Source: Arthrobacter sp. Leaf69 (GTDB lineage: Bacteria > Actinomycetota > Actinomycetes > Actinomycetales > Micrococcaceae). From it: DNA of 64,000 bases. The stretch spans positions 124,001 through 188,000 of the forward strand of contig NZ_LMLR01000010.1 of NCBI RefSeq assembly GCF_001422645.1, in the 5' to 3' direction. Positions within the stretch are counted from its first letter, which is position 1, and each line of letters begins with the position of its first letter. Made by a program: the position numbers and the translations under genes. A model generated the notes under the pieces. That model had not been told where the DNA came from. It worked only from the letters and a program-made list of their open reading frames with translations, and did no database searches. Of this stretch, positions 46,320 through 55,598 are shown in pieces.

Positions 46320-47491
46320 CCGACTACAGCCCCTCCCGGCTCCCGGAACCGCGGATCGCCGCGTCCGTGGCCACCAGCACCAACAGCCATCTGGAAATCG
46401 ACTCCGTCACCAAGAACTTCGGCTCCCAGGCCGTCCTCCAGGGAGTCAACCTTTCGGTGGCCAAGGGAGGCACGACAGCGATCGTGGGTCCCTCCGGCTC
46501 CGGCAAGACCACGTTGCTGCGCCTGATCGCCGGATTTGAGCACCCGGACAGCGGCAGCATTTCGCTCAGCGGCAGCAAAGTGGCCGGCGGAGGCGTCTGG
46601 GTCCCGGCGCACAAACGCCACGTGGGCTACGTGGCGCAGGACGGTGCACTCTTTCCGCACCTGAACGTCGGGCAGAACATCTCCTTCGGCCTCGACGCCG
46701 CCAAGCTCCCCGGCGGGCACCGCGGCGTGAAGTCCCGCGTGGCCGAACTCCTCGAGATGGTCTCGCTGGACCCTGCCATGGCCAAGCGCCGCCCGCACGA
46801 ACTCTCCGGCGGGCAGCAGCAGCGGGTGGCCTTGGCCCGCGCCCTCGCCCGCGAACCGGAACTGATGCTGCTGGACGAACCGTTCTCCGCGCTGGACGCC
46901 GGACTGCGCGTGGCCACGCGCCGGGCGGTGGGCAAGGTGCTCCACGACGCCGGTGTCACCACCATCCTGGTCACCCATGACCAGGGCGAGGCGCTGTCGT
47001 TCGCGGACCAGGTGGCGGTGATGCGCGGCGGTCGGCTAGCGCAGATCGGCAACCCGTTCATCGTCTACACGCGCCCGGCGGACCGCGCCACCGCTGAATT
47101 CCTGGGCGACGCCGTCATCCTCGACGCGTGGATGGAAGGCTCCCTGGCCACGTGCTCCCTGGGCGGCATCCCCGTGCGCCGGCCCCCGGCGCAGGGCCGG
47201 GTCCAGCTCATGCTCCGCCCGGAGCAGATCCGGATCGCCGAGGACGGCCCCATCCGCGGCGTCGTCGTGGACACGGATTACTTCGGGCCGGAAACCACCG
47301 TGCGGCTCAAGCTCGCCGTCCCGCCCGTCCTCGCGGCCGGCGCCGTGGCCGACCACCGCTATCCCGGCGGCGGCGAAATCATCACCATCCGGCACTGGAA
47401 CGCCTCGATCGCCCGCCCCGGAACGGAGCTGTGCCTCCGCGTCGTCGGCGAGGCAGTGGCTTTCCCGGTGGAGGACCTGCCGCCGGCCTAG
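46316..47491 (+). CDS. fbpC: Iron ABC transporter ATPase
   Basis: The 391-residue protein has Walker A GPSGSGKTT, the signature LSGGQQQRVALARALA, Walker B LMLLDEPFSALDA and the H-loop VTHDQ, followed by a C-terminal TOBE domain (LMLRPEQIRI). It energises the permease. It overlaps the fbpB stop as GTGA. This completes an iron-regulated transporter. Confidence 0.94.
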   Translation: MTDYSPSRLPEPRIAASVATSTNSHLEIDSVTKNFGSQAVLQGVNLSVAKGGTTAIVGPSGSGKTTLLRLIAGFEHPDSGSISLSGSKVAGGGVWVPAHKRHVGYVAQDGALFPHLNVGQNISFGLDAAKLPGGHRGVKSRVAELLEMVSLDPAMAKRRPHELSGGQQQRVALARALAREPELMLLDEPFSALDAGLRVATRRAVGKVLHDAGVTTILVTHDQGEALSFADQVAVMRGGRLAQIGNPFIVYTRPADRATAEFLGDAVILDAWMEGSLATCSLGGIPVRRPPAQGRVQLMLRPEQIRIAEDGPIRGVVVDTDYFGPETTVRLKLAVPPVLAAGAVADHRYPGGGEIITIRHWNASIARPGTELCLRVVGEAVAFPVEDLPPA

Positions 47492-47620
47492 CGGCTGCCC
47501 GAACGGCCGCCCGTTCACCGGCTGGCCTTCGCAGGCCTTAGCCGGCCTTTGCAATAACAGGGCGGTTGTTCCCCGCGGGGCCCGTTGAGCCGGTCCTGCT
47601 CCCGGCATAGGGTGGGGCGC

Positions 47621-49528
47621 ATGACAGTTCAGCCAGCGCTCCACCGCCAGCACTGCTCCGTGGCCGCCCCCACCCAGTTGTGGCTCGACGCCGACGGTCG
47701 GCTGGCCAGCGTCCCCGGCGGCACGGGCTCCTCGAGCGCAGCGGGCGGCGGCTGGTTCACAGGCCTGCTGCACGGGGACACCCGGATGCTGTGCCGGGCG
47801 GAGGTCCGGGTGAACGGCATGGAGCCGGAGCCCGCCACGGTCGAGGCAGAGGCCGGCGGTGTGCTGCGCGTGCGTGGACTGGTCCGCGGCATCCCGGGGC
47901 CGACGGAGGATCCCGCCGTCGAACTGCTTCAGATCTGGACGGTCACGCCCGGCGTCGTCCGGCACTCCCTTCACCTGGCCACCTCCCTCGAGTCACTGGA
48001 CGTGGAAATCGAAATCCAGCTCGCCGCGGACTTCACCGACATGGCCGCCATCCGTCTCAGCCGCTTCCGCGATCCCGCCGAGCCGTTCTCGGCGGACGAT
48101 TCGACGCTGCGCTGGCGCGACGGCGGACGGACCCTGACGGTAGCGGCCCCCGGCAGTGTCGCCGCCGGCGAAAGGCTCGTCTGGCGCGGCACGGCAGGGC
48201 GGGGACGCCCGTTCGAAGCGGAATGGCAGGCCGTGCTGGCCGACAGCGACGATGCCGTCGTGGCGGCCCGGCCGCCAGCCGCACGCCGGGTCCGCGCCGA
48301 GCCGTCGGGCGCCTTGGGCCTGCTGCTGGACAACGCCCTGGACGATCTCGCGGGTCTCCGCCTGGCAACCCGGAAGCTGCCCGACGCGCCGTTCCTCGCC
48401 GCGGGGGCGCCCTGGTATTTCACCTTGTTCGGACGCGACTCGCTCTGGGCCGCCCGGATGCTGCTGCCGCTGGACGCTGGGCTCGCCGCCGGAACCCTGC
48501 GCACCCTGGCCGCGTTCCAGGGCACCCGGCATGACCTGGGCGCCGCCGAGGAACCCGGCAAGATCCTGCATGAGCTCCGGTCCAAGGAGCTCGTTCTGGA
48601 GAGCCAGGGCCTGCGCCTGCCGCCCGTGTACTACGGCGCAGTGGATTCCACCCCGCTGTGGCTGTGCCTGCTGGCCGAACTGGGCCAGGCCGGACTGGAC
48701 GACGCCACGGTCCGTTCGCTGCTGCCCAGCGCAGCGCATGCGGTGGAGTGGCTGCTGGCCGCCGGGGGTGCGCCGGGCAGCCCGAACGGCGGGTTCCTCA
48801 GCTATCAGGACGCTACGGGCCACGGCCTCAGCAACCAGGGCTGGAAGGATTCCGGGGACGCCATGCAGTTCCGCGACGGCCGCCAGGCGGACGGCCCGAT
48901 CGCGCTGGCCGAGGTCCAAGGCTACGCCTACCAGGCCGCCGTCGACACGGCCGATCTCTTCGATGCCTACGGCGAACCAGGCGGCCAGGCGCTGCGGGAC
49001 TTTGCCGAAGCGCTACAGCAGAATTTCCGCGAGCGCTTCTGGGTCGAGGATTACGGCGGCCCCTTCCCTGCCATGGCCCTCGACGGGCACGGCGAGCCGC
49101 TGGACATCCCGGGCTCCAACATGGGGCATCTGCTGGGCACCGGCATCCTGGATGCTTCCGAAGCCCGCCTCGTGGCGGACCGGCTGCTGAGCCCCGAACT
49201 GTTCTCCGGTTACGGGGTGCACACGATTTCCCGTCGGGCCGCTGGCTTCTGGCCCTTCAGCTACCACTGCGGTTCGGTCTGGAGCCACGACACCGCGATC
49301 GCGGTCCGGGGGTTGCTCGCCGAGGGTTTCCTGGCCGAAGCCCGGACCATCGCCGAGGGGCTGCTTTCCGCGTCCGGCGCTTTCGGCCACCGCCTGCCGG
49401 AACTGTTCGCGGGCATCACGGCGGAGGAGGCGGGGCACGCGGTGCCGTATCCGGCGTCGTGCCACCCGCAGGCGTGGTCCTCGGCGTCCGCCGTCGTGAT
49501 CGCACAGGCCATGGGCGTCGGGTTCTAG
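47621..49528 (+). CDS. Amylo-alpha-1,6-glucosidase / glycogen debranching-type enzyme
   Basis: The 635-residue protein has an N-terminal central-beta domain (GGGWFTGLLHGDTRMLCR) and a C-terminal (alpha/alpha)6 domain with FTLFGRDSLWAARMLL, GILDASEARLVADRLL and HCGSVWSHDTAIA. These are typical of the GDE/GH15-like amylo-alpha-1,6-glucosidases, bacterial proteins that debranch glycogen or act on related glucans. ATG 47621 is preferred over a frame from 47585, which lacks a ribosome site. Free-standing gene. Confidence 0.85.
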   Translation: MTVQPALHRQHCSVAAPTQLWLDADGRLASVPGGTGSSSAAGGGWFTGLLHGDTRMLCRAEVRVNGMEPEPATVEAEAGGVLRVRGLVRGIPGPTEDPAVELLQIWTVTPGVVRHSLHLATSLESLDVEIEIQLAADFTDMAAIRLSRFRDPAEPFSADDSTLRWRDGGRTLTVAAPGSVAAGERLVWRGTAGRGRPFEAEWQAVLADSDDAVVAARPPAARRVRAEPSGALGLLLDNALDDLAGLRLATRKLPDAPFLAAGAPWYFTLFGRDSLWAARMLLPLDAGLAAGTLRTLAAFQGTRHDLGAAEEPGKILHELRSKELVLESQGLRLPPVYYGAVDSTPLWLCLLAELGQAGLDDATVRSLLPSAAHAVEWLLAAGGAPGSPNGGFLSYQDATGHGLSNQGWKDSGDAMQFRDGRQADGPIALAEVQGYAYQAAVDTADLFDAYGEPGGQALRDFAEALQQNFRERFWVEDYGGPFPAMALDGHGEPLDIPGSNMGHLLGTGILDASEARLVADRLLSPELFSGYGVHTISRRAAGFWPFSYHCGSVWSHDTAIAVRGLLAEGFLAEARTIAEGLLSASGAFGHRLPELFAGITAEEAGHAVPYPASCHPQAWSSASAVVIAQAMGVGF

Positions 49529-49569
49529 GGTCCGCGGACCACGGTCCGGGTGCAGGCCGCGGGCCGCCG

Positions 49570-50169
49570 TCAGGGCGCCGGCGGACGTTTTTTCTGCGGG
49601 TAGGGCGTTTCGTGCCGGGCGAGCATCTCGACGAAACCCGCGATCTTCTTCTCCCGGGTGGCGGCCTGCTTGACGCCGTCGGTCCGGTAGATCAGGGCGA
49701 ACCTGTTCACCGAGGTCAGGACGTCGAACATCGCCTGCGCCCGCGGTACGTCCGCGATGGCAGCGGCGAGATCCGCCGGCACTTCGGCCTCCGCCGCTCC
49801 GGAGTAGGCGGCTTCCCAGCGGCCGTCCGCCTTTGCGCTGTCGACGGCGGCGCGTCCCGCGGGAGCCATCCGCCCGGCGGCCTCGAGGCGCCCGATCCGC
49901 TCCACGTTCCGGGCGGACCACACACTTTTGGGTCCCCGGCGGGTCATCCGCTGGAACGAGCTCTCCTCATCGCGGCGCCGTCCCTGCCCGTCGATCCAGC
50001 CGAAACACAGGGCTTCCTGCAGGGCGGCCTCGTAGTCCAGCTCCGTCACGGCGCCGCCCTTCCTATGCAGCACCAGCCAGACGCCGGGACTGTCCGCGTG
50101 GTGTTCCTCCAGCCAGGCGCGCCACTGCACCGCGTCCTTCACCAGCAGTTCCTCGAGTTCAGCAGCCAT
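49570..50169 (-). CDS. YdeI/OmpD-associated family protein
   Basis: The 199-residue protein has the YdeI signatures: SPGVWLVLHRKGGAVTELDY, EALCFGWIDGQGRRRDEESS and the C-terminal RFALIYRTDGVKQAATREKK. Family members are small cytoplasmic proteins loosely linked to peptide/bacteriocin protection. ATG 50169 is the right start. It is divergent from the VOC gene across about 93 bp. Confidence 0.85.
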   Translation of the reverse strand: MAAELEELLVKDAVQWRAWLEEHHADSPGVWLVLHRKGGAVTELDYEAALQEALCFGWIDGQGRRRDEESSFQRMTRRGPKSVWSARNVERIGRLEAAGRMAPAGRAAVDSAKADGRWEAAYSGAAEAEVPADLAAAIADVPRAQAMFDVLTSVNRFALIYRTDGVKQAATREKKIAGFVEMLARHETPYPQKKRPPAP

Positions 50170-50262
50170 GGCACCATTGTGCTCCGCACTGGCCCGTTCC
50201 GGCCGCTTTGGTGGGACGATATCCCTGAGAGCCGGAATCCGTTCCAACCTTGAGGAGCAACG

Positions 50263-51054
50263 ATGCTGCGTGTCCGCCCGATCCACTTCACCTCCCGTCT
50301 TGATGAATGGGAGCGGCTACTCACGGGCCTGGGCCTGGTCAAGACAGTTGACGAGCCCACCTGGCGGGAGTTCGACGCCGGTTCCGGCCGCCTCGCCCTC
50401 CACGTCGCCGAACTGGGCTCGCCCGAGGACGGCAGCACCTCCCTGGGCGTCGAGGTGGGAGACCTGAAGGAGTTCGCCCGCCGGACCAAGGAGGCAGGGG
50501 CCGCCGAGTCCACCATGTCCGGCGGCACCACCGCCGAGCTCATCGAGGCGGACCATGGTCCGTCCTGCCGCATCACGGCCGCGGACGGTTTCAGTTTCCT
50601 GGCCGATCCGGCCGCCCGCGCCGGCGATGGCAGCTGGGGCGGGTCACCGGAGGCGGACCCGGGCGTCGCCGTCGTCGGCGTCTGGTTCGCAGAAGACGCC
50701 GTCGCCGCGGCCCAAACCCTGCGCAACATCGGCGCGCGGCCCCGCCCGGTCCCGGGCAGCGGCGGTTCCGCCGGCGGCGATGCCGACGCGGACACGGCCG
50801 AGTCGGAAGCGTTCACGGCGAAAAACGGCGGGGTCCTGATGGTCGGTGCCGGAACCGGGGCCGGCAGCGCCGGCCTGGGCTTCGAATACGCCGGTGACCT
50901 TGGCGCCCTGCGTCAGCGCCTGGAGGAGGCTGGACACGAGGCGGCGATCATCGAGGAGGCTGCCGTCCCCACCCTTCACGTGGCCAACCCCGATGCGGGC
51001 GGCACCGCCGCCCGGCCGCCGCTCTGGATATCCGCGGCGCCCGCTGCCGGGTGA
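50263..51054 (+). CDS. Glyoxalase/VOC-family protein
   Basis: The 263-residue protein has two VOC-type beta-alpha-beta modules; the first begins RVRPIHFTSRLDEWERLL and the second GVAVVGVWFAEDAVAAAQTL. Metal-binding His/Glu positions are not obvious, so it may be a non-catalytic binding protein. A Gly/Asp-rich insert (about 168-185) lies in the second module. Function unknown. Confidence 0.75.
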   Translation: MLRVRPIHFTSRLDEWERLLTGLGLVKTVDEPTWREFDAGSGRLALHVAELGSPEDGSTSLGVEVGDLKEFARRTKEAGAAESTMSGGTTAELIEADHGPSCRITAADGFSFLADPAARAGDGSWGGSPEADPGVAVVGVWFAEDAVAAAQTLRNIGARPRPVPGSGGSAGGDADADTAESEAFTAKNGGVLMVGAGTGAGSAGLGFEYAGDLGALRQRLEEAGHEAAIIEEAAVPTLHVANPDAGGTAARPPLWISAAPAAG

Positions 51055-51100
51055 TGATGCGGCGCAGGGTGCCGGCTGCCGGTTGAGGACGCGGCCGGAG

Positions 51101-52363
51101 TCAGTCCTCGAGCGCCCCGTTGCACAGGCGGTTGACGACTTCGGTGAGCATCGTCAGCCCGGCTACGATGTCCTCGTCTCTGGTGTATTCGTGCTCGTTG
51201 TGGGAGATCCCGTCCACGCTGGGCACAAAGAGCATCACGGTCGGCACGAGGTCCTTCATGTTGGTCGAATCGTGGCCGGCCAGGGTCATAACCTGCTTGT
51301 TCGACAGGCCCAGGTCCGCCGCGACCTTGGCAGCCAGTTCCACGCCCTCGGGCTGGTAGGGCGTCACGGGCCAGGAGTGGCCGTGGTTGCGTTCAACGGT
51401 AACGTTCGCCAGCCGCTCGATCTCGGGGATCCGCGCGTGCAGCAGCGCGTCCGCCTCAGCAAGGACCGCTTCATCGGCGCTGCGCAGGTCCAGGAGCAGG
51501 TTGACCCGGGACGGCACCACGACGGGCGAGTTCGGGTACACGGTCAGCTGCCCCACGGAGGTGTGCAGCACGCCGGGGAAGGCGTCGGCGAGTTCCCGGG
51601 CGGCGACCACCATCATGGAGGCGCCCAGCAACGCGTCTTTCCGGTCCGCGATCACGGTGGAGCCCGTATGGGCCTGCTCGCCGTGGACCACGAACTCGTA
51701 TTTGTTGGCCGCCCAGTTGGAGCTCACCAGGCCGATCGTGATCCCTTCGCGCTCCATGCTCCGGCCCTGCTCGATGTGGATTTCAGCGCAGTAGGCGGCT
51801 TCGGGGCCCTCATAACTGCCACGGCAGCCGATCGCGTCTAAGGCATCGCGGACCGAGACTCCCGCCGCGTCCGTGGTGGCCAGCGCGGTTTCGAGTTCGA
51901 GTTTGCCGGTGTAGACGGACGAGCCCATCATGGACGGTTTGAAGCGGGAGCCCTCCTCGTTGAACCAGTTGACCACCGCGATGTTGAACCGGGGCTGCCC
52001 GGCGGGTCCGGCCGCTGCCCACTGCTCCACGAGCCGGAACGCTGCGTGGGCCGCGGCGAGCACGCCGTACGCGCCGTCGTAGCGTCCCGCCGTCGGCTGG
52101 GAATCCATGTGCGAACCCACCACCACGAAAGGGGCCCCCGGCACGGCCTCGTACAGGCCCCACTGGTTGCCGGCCCGGTCGAACTCGACGGTGAACCCCC
52201 GGGCCTCCAGCAGGCCCGTGAGCCATTGCCGCTGCTCGCCGTCCGGCACGCTGGCGGCCTGCCGTTCGACGCCGCCGTTCGCGGTAGCGCCGAACGCGCT
52301 CATGATGTGGAAGTCCCGCACAAATGCGGCGTCGCGGGTGCTGAAGCTGGTCTGAGTGGTCAC
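51101..52363 (-). CDS. M20-family hydrolase (N-carbamoyl amidase/allantoate amidohydrolase type)
   Basis: The 420-residue metallohydrolase shows the M20 metal site: VGSHMDSQPTAGRYDGAYG (H and D), NEEGSRF (E-E), EIHIEQG and the late SHNEHEY. Its closest layout is that of N-carbamoyl-L-amino-acid hydrolases and allantoate amidohydrolases, which cleave a carbamoyl or ureido group. It is the last gene of the leftward operon with the TPP enzyme, ALDH and the YtcJ-like gene; only 9 bp separate it from the latter. Confidence 0.9.
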   Translation of the reverse strand: MTTQTSFSTRDAAFVRDFHIMSAFGATANGGVERQAASVPDGEQRQWLTGLLEARGFTVEFDRAGNQWGLYEAVPGAPFVVVGSHMDSQPTAGRYDGAYGVLAAAHAAFRLVEQWAAAGPAGQPRFNIAVVNWFNEEGSRFKPSMMGSSVYTGKLELETALATTDAAGVSVRDALDAIGCRGSYEGPEAAYCAEIHIEQGRSMEREGITIGLVSSNWAANKYEFVVHGEQAHTGSTVIADRKDALLGASMMVVAARELADAFPGVLHTSVGQLTVYPNSPVVVPSRVNLLLDLRSADEAVLAEADALLHARIPEIERLANVTVERNHGHSWPVTPYQPEGVELAAKVAADLGLSNKQVMTLAGHDSTNMKDLVPTVMLFVPSVDGISHNEHEYTRDEDIVAGLTMLTEVVNRLCNGALED

Positions 52364-52372
52364 GGTGTTCCC

Positions 52373-54139
52373 CTATGAACGGTTGGAGGCTGGGCTGAGG
52401 CTGGGAGTGGTTACGGCGGAGTCGTCCGCCGGCCGGGGCTGCAGGCCGGGCGTCCGGAACGTGAACCTACCCCCGACGGCGGTGGCCAGGACCTCGAGCT
52501 CCGCGATGCTGCCGGCGGAAAGCGGGGACCCGGAGAGGACGGTAAAGTCGGCGAGTTTTCCGGGGATCAACGAGCCTTTGAGGTGCGATGCGCCGGTGGC
52601 CGCCGCGGCTTCCGTGGTGTATGCCGCCAGGGCCTGGAACGGGCTCAGCCGTTCGTCCGGGTTGCCGAACACGTTGCCGGAGGCGGTGCGCCGGTCCACG
52701 AAGGCTTGCATGCCCCGGAGCACGTTTCCGTCCGCCACGGGCCGGTCGGAGCTGCCGGCGAGCGTCACCCCCGCGGCAAGGAACGACGCCGCACGGTAAG
52801 CCCAGCCCAGCCGTTCCGGACCGAGCGAGGCGGTCATGCCGTCCCCGCCGTCGAAGAAGAAGCTGGCCTGCGGGGTGACGGCGATGTCCGCGGCGGCCAG
52901 CCGGTGCAGCTGCTCCGGCCGGGTCATCGAGGCGTGTTCGATCCGGTTGGGCACGGCCCGCCGGCCGTACTTCGCGGCGCAGTCCGTGATGATGTCGATC
53001 GCGAGATCGACGGCGCGGTCACCGATGGCGTGGGCAGCGATGGACCAGCCCGCCGCGTAGGCGGCCTCGATTTTCGTCCGGAGCTCCTCCGGTTCGGCCT
53101 GGAAATATCCGGTGTTGCCGGTGTTGTCCGTTCCGCCGTGGCTGCAGTAGTCCTGGCTGACCGCAGCCGTTTCGCCCAGCAGGGAGCCGTCCAGGAACAC
53201 CTTCGCCGGGCCCAGCGACAGGAATTCGCCGCCGAAGCCGCTGGTGATGCCCAGGTCCAGGCCGGCCGTTGCCGCGTCCGGCGGGTTCTGGCCGCCCAGG
53301 GGGTGCAGCACGTCCAGGACCGGCATCACCTGCGCCCGGGCGTGGAGCCGGCCCGCCGACGCTGCCCGTTGGTAGGCGGCCAACTCCACCGGGCTGTGGC
53401 CGATCCAGCCGCCGCCGATCCCCGCCTCGGTAAAGCTGGTGATGCCCTCCGCGGCGTAGTAGCTGGTGGCCCGGTCCAGCGCGGCTTCGATGGCCTCGCT
53501 GGAATACGGCAGGATCAGCTGCTGGATCAGCTGCTGGGCCGTTTCCTGGACCAGCCCCGTGGGCCGGCCGGCGGCGTCGCGGACTATCACGCCGCCGTCG
53601 GGGTCCGGGAACGACGCCTGGTCGGCGCCGGCCAGGCGGAGCGCGGCGGTGTTGACGATGGCCATGTGGCCGGAGTTGTGCCGCATGAACAGCGGCCGGT
53701 TCCCCGTGATCCGGTCCAGGACGGTAATGTCCGGGAATTCGCCGCCGTGCTGCTGCTGGCTGAAGCCGGTGGCGAGAAGCCAGTCCGGTGCCGGCGCTGT
53801 GGCACGGGGCTCTGTCCCTTGTCCTGCGGAACTGACCGCGGCGCCGTCCGCGGCCATGCCGGCCTCCAGAAGGGCGTAGAGCTGGTTCAGCCCGCGCGCG
53901 GCGGAGACGTCCAGTTCGCCGAGGCCAAGACCGAACCACGTGGTGTGGCAGTGCGCGTCAATGAAGCCGGGGGTCACGGTGGCGCCGGCGAGGTCCAGGA
54001 CCTCGGCCGCTTCCAGCCCGTCCAGGTCATCATCGAGGCCCACAATCCGGCCCTGCCAGATTCCCAGCGAGGTGGCATGCGGGCGGCGCTCGTCCATGGT
54101 GATGATGTCCGCGTTGCGCAGCAACAGATCGAGTTTCAT
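52373..54139 (-). CDS. YtcJ-like amidohydrolase
   Basis: The 588-residue protein has the amidohydrolase metal motif GFIDAHCHTTWFGL near residue 60 and the composite-domain start DLLLRNADIITMD. HAIGDRAVDLAI and NRIEHASM are further signature regions, and TLAGSSDRPVADGN holds the late aspartate. The family hydrolyses N-substituted formamides and other amides; YtcJ-type substrates are mostly unknown. ATG 54139 is preferred over an upstream frame that is not protein-like. Gene spacing on both sides is below 20 bp. Confidence 0.88.
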   Translation of the reverse strand: MKLDLLLRNADIITMDERRPHATSLGIWQGRIVGLDDDLDGLEAAEVLDLAGATVTPGFIDAHCHTTWFGLGLGELDVSAARGLNQLYALLEAGMAADGAAVSSAGQGTEPRATAPAPDWLLATGFSQQQHGGEFPDITVLDRITGNRPLFMRHNSGHMAIVNTAALRLAGADQASFPDPDGGVIVRDAAGRPTGLVQETAQQLIQQLILPYSSEAIEAALDRATSYYAAEGITSFTEAGIGGGWIGHSPVELAAYQRAASAGRLHARAQVMPVLDVLHPLGGQNPPDAATAGLDLGITSGFGGEFLSLGPAKVFLDGSLLGETAAVSQDYCSHGGTDNTGNTGYFQAEPEELRTKIEAAYAAGWSIAAHAIGDRAVDLAIDIITDCAAKYGRRAVPNRIEHASMTRPEQLHRLAAADIAVTPQASFFFDGGDGMTASLGPERLGWAYRAASFLAAGVTLAGSSDRPVADGNVLRGMQAFVDRRTASGNVFGNPDERLSPFQALAAYTTEAAAATGASHLKGSLIPGKLADFTVLSGSPLSAGSIAELEVLATAVGGRFTFRTPGLQPRPADDSAVTTPSLSPASNRS

Positions 54140-54158
54140 GGGATACCTAGCGTGGTTC

Positions 54159-55586
54159 TCAGCGGTGGGAGGTGGTGACTGACTTGATGCGGGTGTAGTC
54201 CTCCAGGCCAAAGACGGAGAGGTCCTTGCCGGTGCCGGAGTGCTTGAAACCGCCGTGCGGGGCCTCGGCGGGGATCACCTGGTGGCAGTTGATCCAGACG
54301 GCGCCGAAGTCCAGCTCGTTGGATACCCGGGTGACGACGCCGTGGTTGTTCGACCAAACGCTGGAGGCGAGCGCGTACTTCGTCCCGTTGGCGAGTTCGA
54401 TGGCTTCCGCCTCCGTGGCGAACGGCTGCACTGTGACAACGGGTCCGAAGATCTCCTCGCAGACCACCTCGTCGGACTGGAAGACCCCGTCGATCACGGT
54501 CGGTTCGAAGTGGAACCCGGCGCCGGTGCGCTTGCCCCCGGCGAGGACCCTGGCGTTTGCGGGGAGCCGGGACATAAAGCCCTCCACCCGGTCCAGCTGC
54601 GCGGCGCTGTTCAGCGGTCCCAGATCCGCGGCGTCGCCGCCGACCTGCAGCGCGGCGGCCGCGTCGGCGAGCGCTGTGCCGAACTCGTGGTGGATGGATT
54701 CCTCCACAAGCACACGGGTGACGGCGGTGCAGTCCTGTCCGGCGTTGAAGAACGCGCCGAGCGCAATCTCCCGGGCCGCCAGGTCAATGTCGGTGTCGGC
54801 GAAGACGATCGCGGGTGCCTTGCCGCCGAGTTCCAGGTGAACGTCTTTGAGGGTCTTCGACGCCGCGGACATCACCTGCGCCCCGGCCCGGGTGGAGCCG
54901 GTGATGGATACCATTTCCGGGATCTCGTGCTCCACCATGGCGGCCCCGGTCCCCCGGCCGCCGCAGATCACATTCACGACGCCGGCCGGGTAGGCTTCCT
55001 GCGCCAGCTCGCCCAGGATGAGGGTGGACCAGGGGGTGGTGTCCGCCGGTTTCAGCACCAGGGTGTTGCCGGCGGCGAGCGCCGGTCCGATCTTCCAGAT
55101 GGCCATCATGAACGGGTAGTTCCACGGGGTGATCTGGGCGACCACGCCGAGGGGTTCCCGCCGGACGGTGGAGGAGAAGCCGCGGACGTATTCGGTCTGC
55201 GCGGTTCCGGACACCACGCGGCAGGCGCCGGCAAAGAAGCGCAGCTGGTCTGCTCCGCGGAGGATCTCGAGCTCGCGGGTGACCGGGCGGGGTTTGCCGG
55301 TGCAGGCCACCTCGGCGTCCAGGAGCCGGTCGGCGTTGGCTTCGATGAGGTCGGCGAGCCTGAGCATCATGGCCTGGCGTTCGGCCGGGGTGGTCCGCTT
55401 GTAGCTCTGGAAGGCGGTGTGGGCGGCCTGGAAGGCACGGTCCACGGTGGCGGCGTCGCTGTCCGGGGCGGTGCCGAGCTGGACTCCGGAGGCGGGGTCG
55501 AAGAACGGCAGGGTGGACCCGGCCGAACCGTCGGCGGCACTGCCTGGGACGATCTCACCGTTGATGATGTTGTGCAGGGTGATCAT
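54159..55586 (-). CDS. Aldehyde dehydrogenase
   Basis: The 475-residue NAD(P)-dependent enzyme has all ALDH catalytic features: TPWNYPFMMAIWK (N), SITGSTRAG (cofactor loop), LELGGKAPAIV (E) and AFFNAGQDCTAVTR (C). The sequence is closest in feel to gamma-aminobutyraldehyde dehydrogenases. Placed after a TPP-dependent decarboxylase, it would oxidise the aldehyde made there to an acid. Spacing to neighbours is 12-19 bp, an operon. Confidence 0.9.
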   Translation of the reverse strand: MITLHNIINGEIVPGSAADGSAGSTLPFFDPASGVQLGTAPDSDAATVDRAFQAAHTAFQSYKRTTPAERQAMMLRLADLIEANADRLLDAEVACTGKPRPVTRELEILRGADQLRFFAGACRVVSGTAQTEYVRGFSSTVRREPLGVVAQITPWNYPFMMAIWKIGPALAAGNTLVLKPADTTPWSTLILGELAQEAYPAGVVNVICGGRGTGAAMVEHEIPEMVSITGSTRAGAQVMSAASKTLKDVHLELGGKAPAIVFADTDIDLAAREIALGAFFNAGQDCTAVTRVLVEESIHHEFGTALADAAAALQVGGDAADLGPLNSAAQLDRVEGFMSRLPANARVLAGGKRTGAGFHFEPTVIDGVFQSDEVVCEEIFGPVVTVQPFATEAEAIELANGTKYALASSVWSNNHGVVTRVSNELDFGAVWINCHQVIPAEAPHGGFKHSGTGKDLSVFGLEDYTRIKSVTTSHR

Positions 55587-55598
55587 GGCGGGCTCCGG

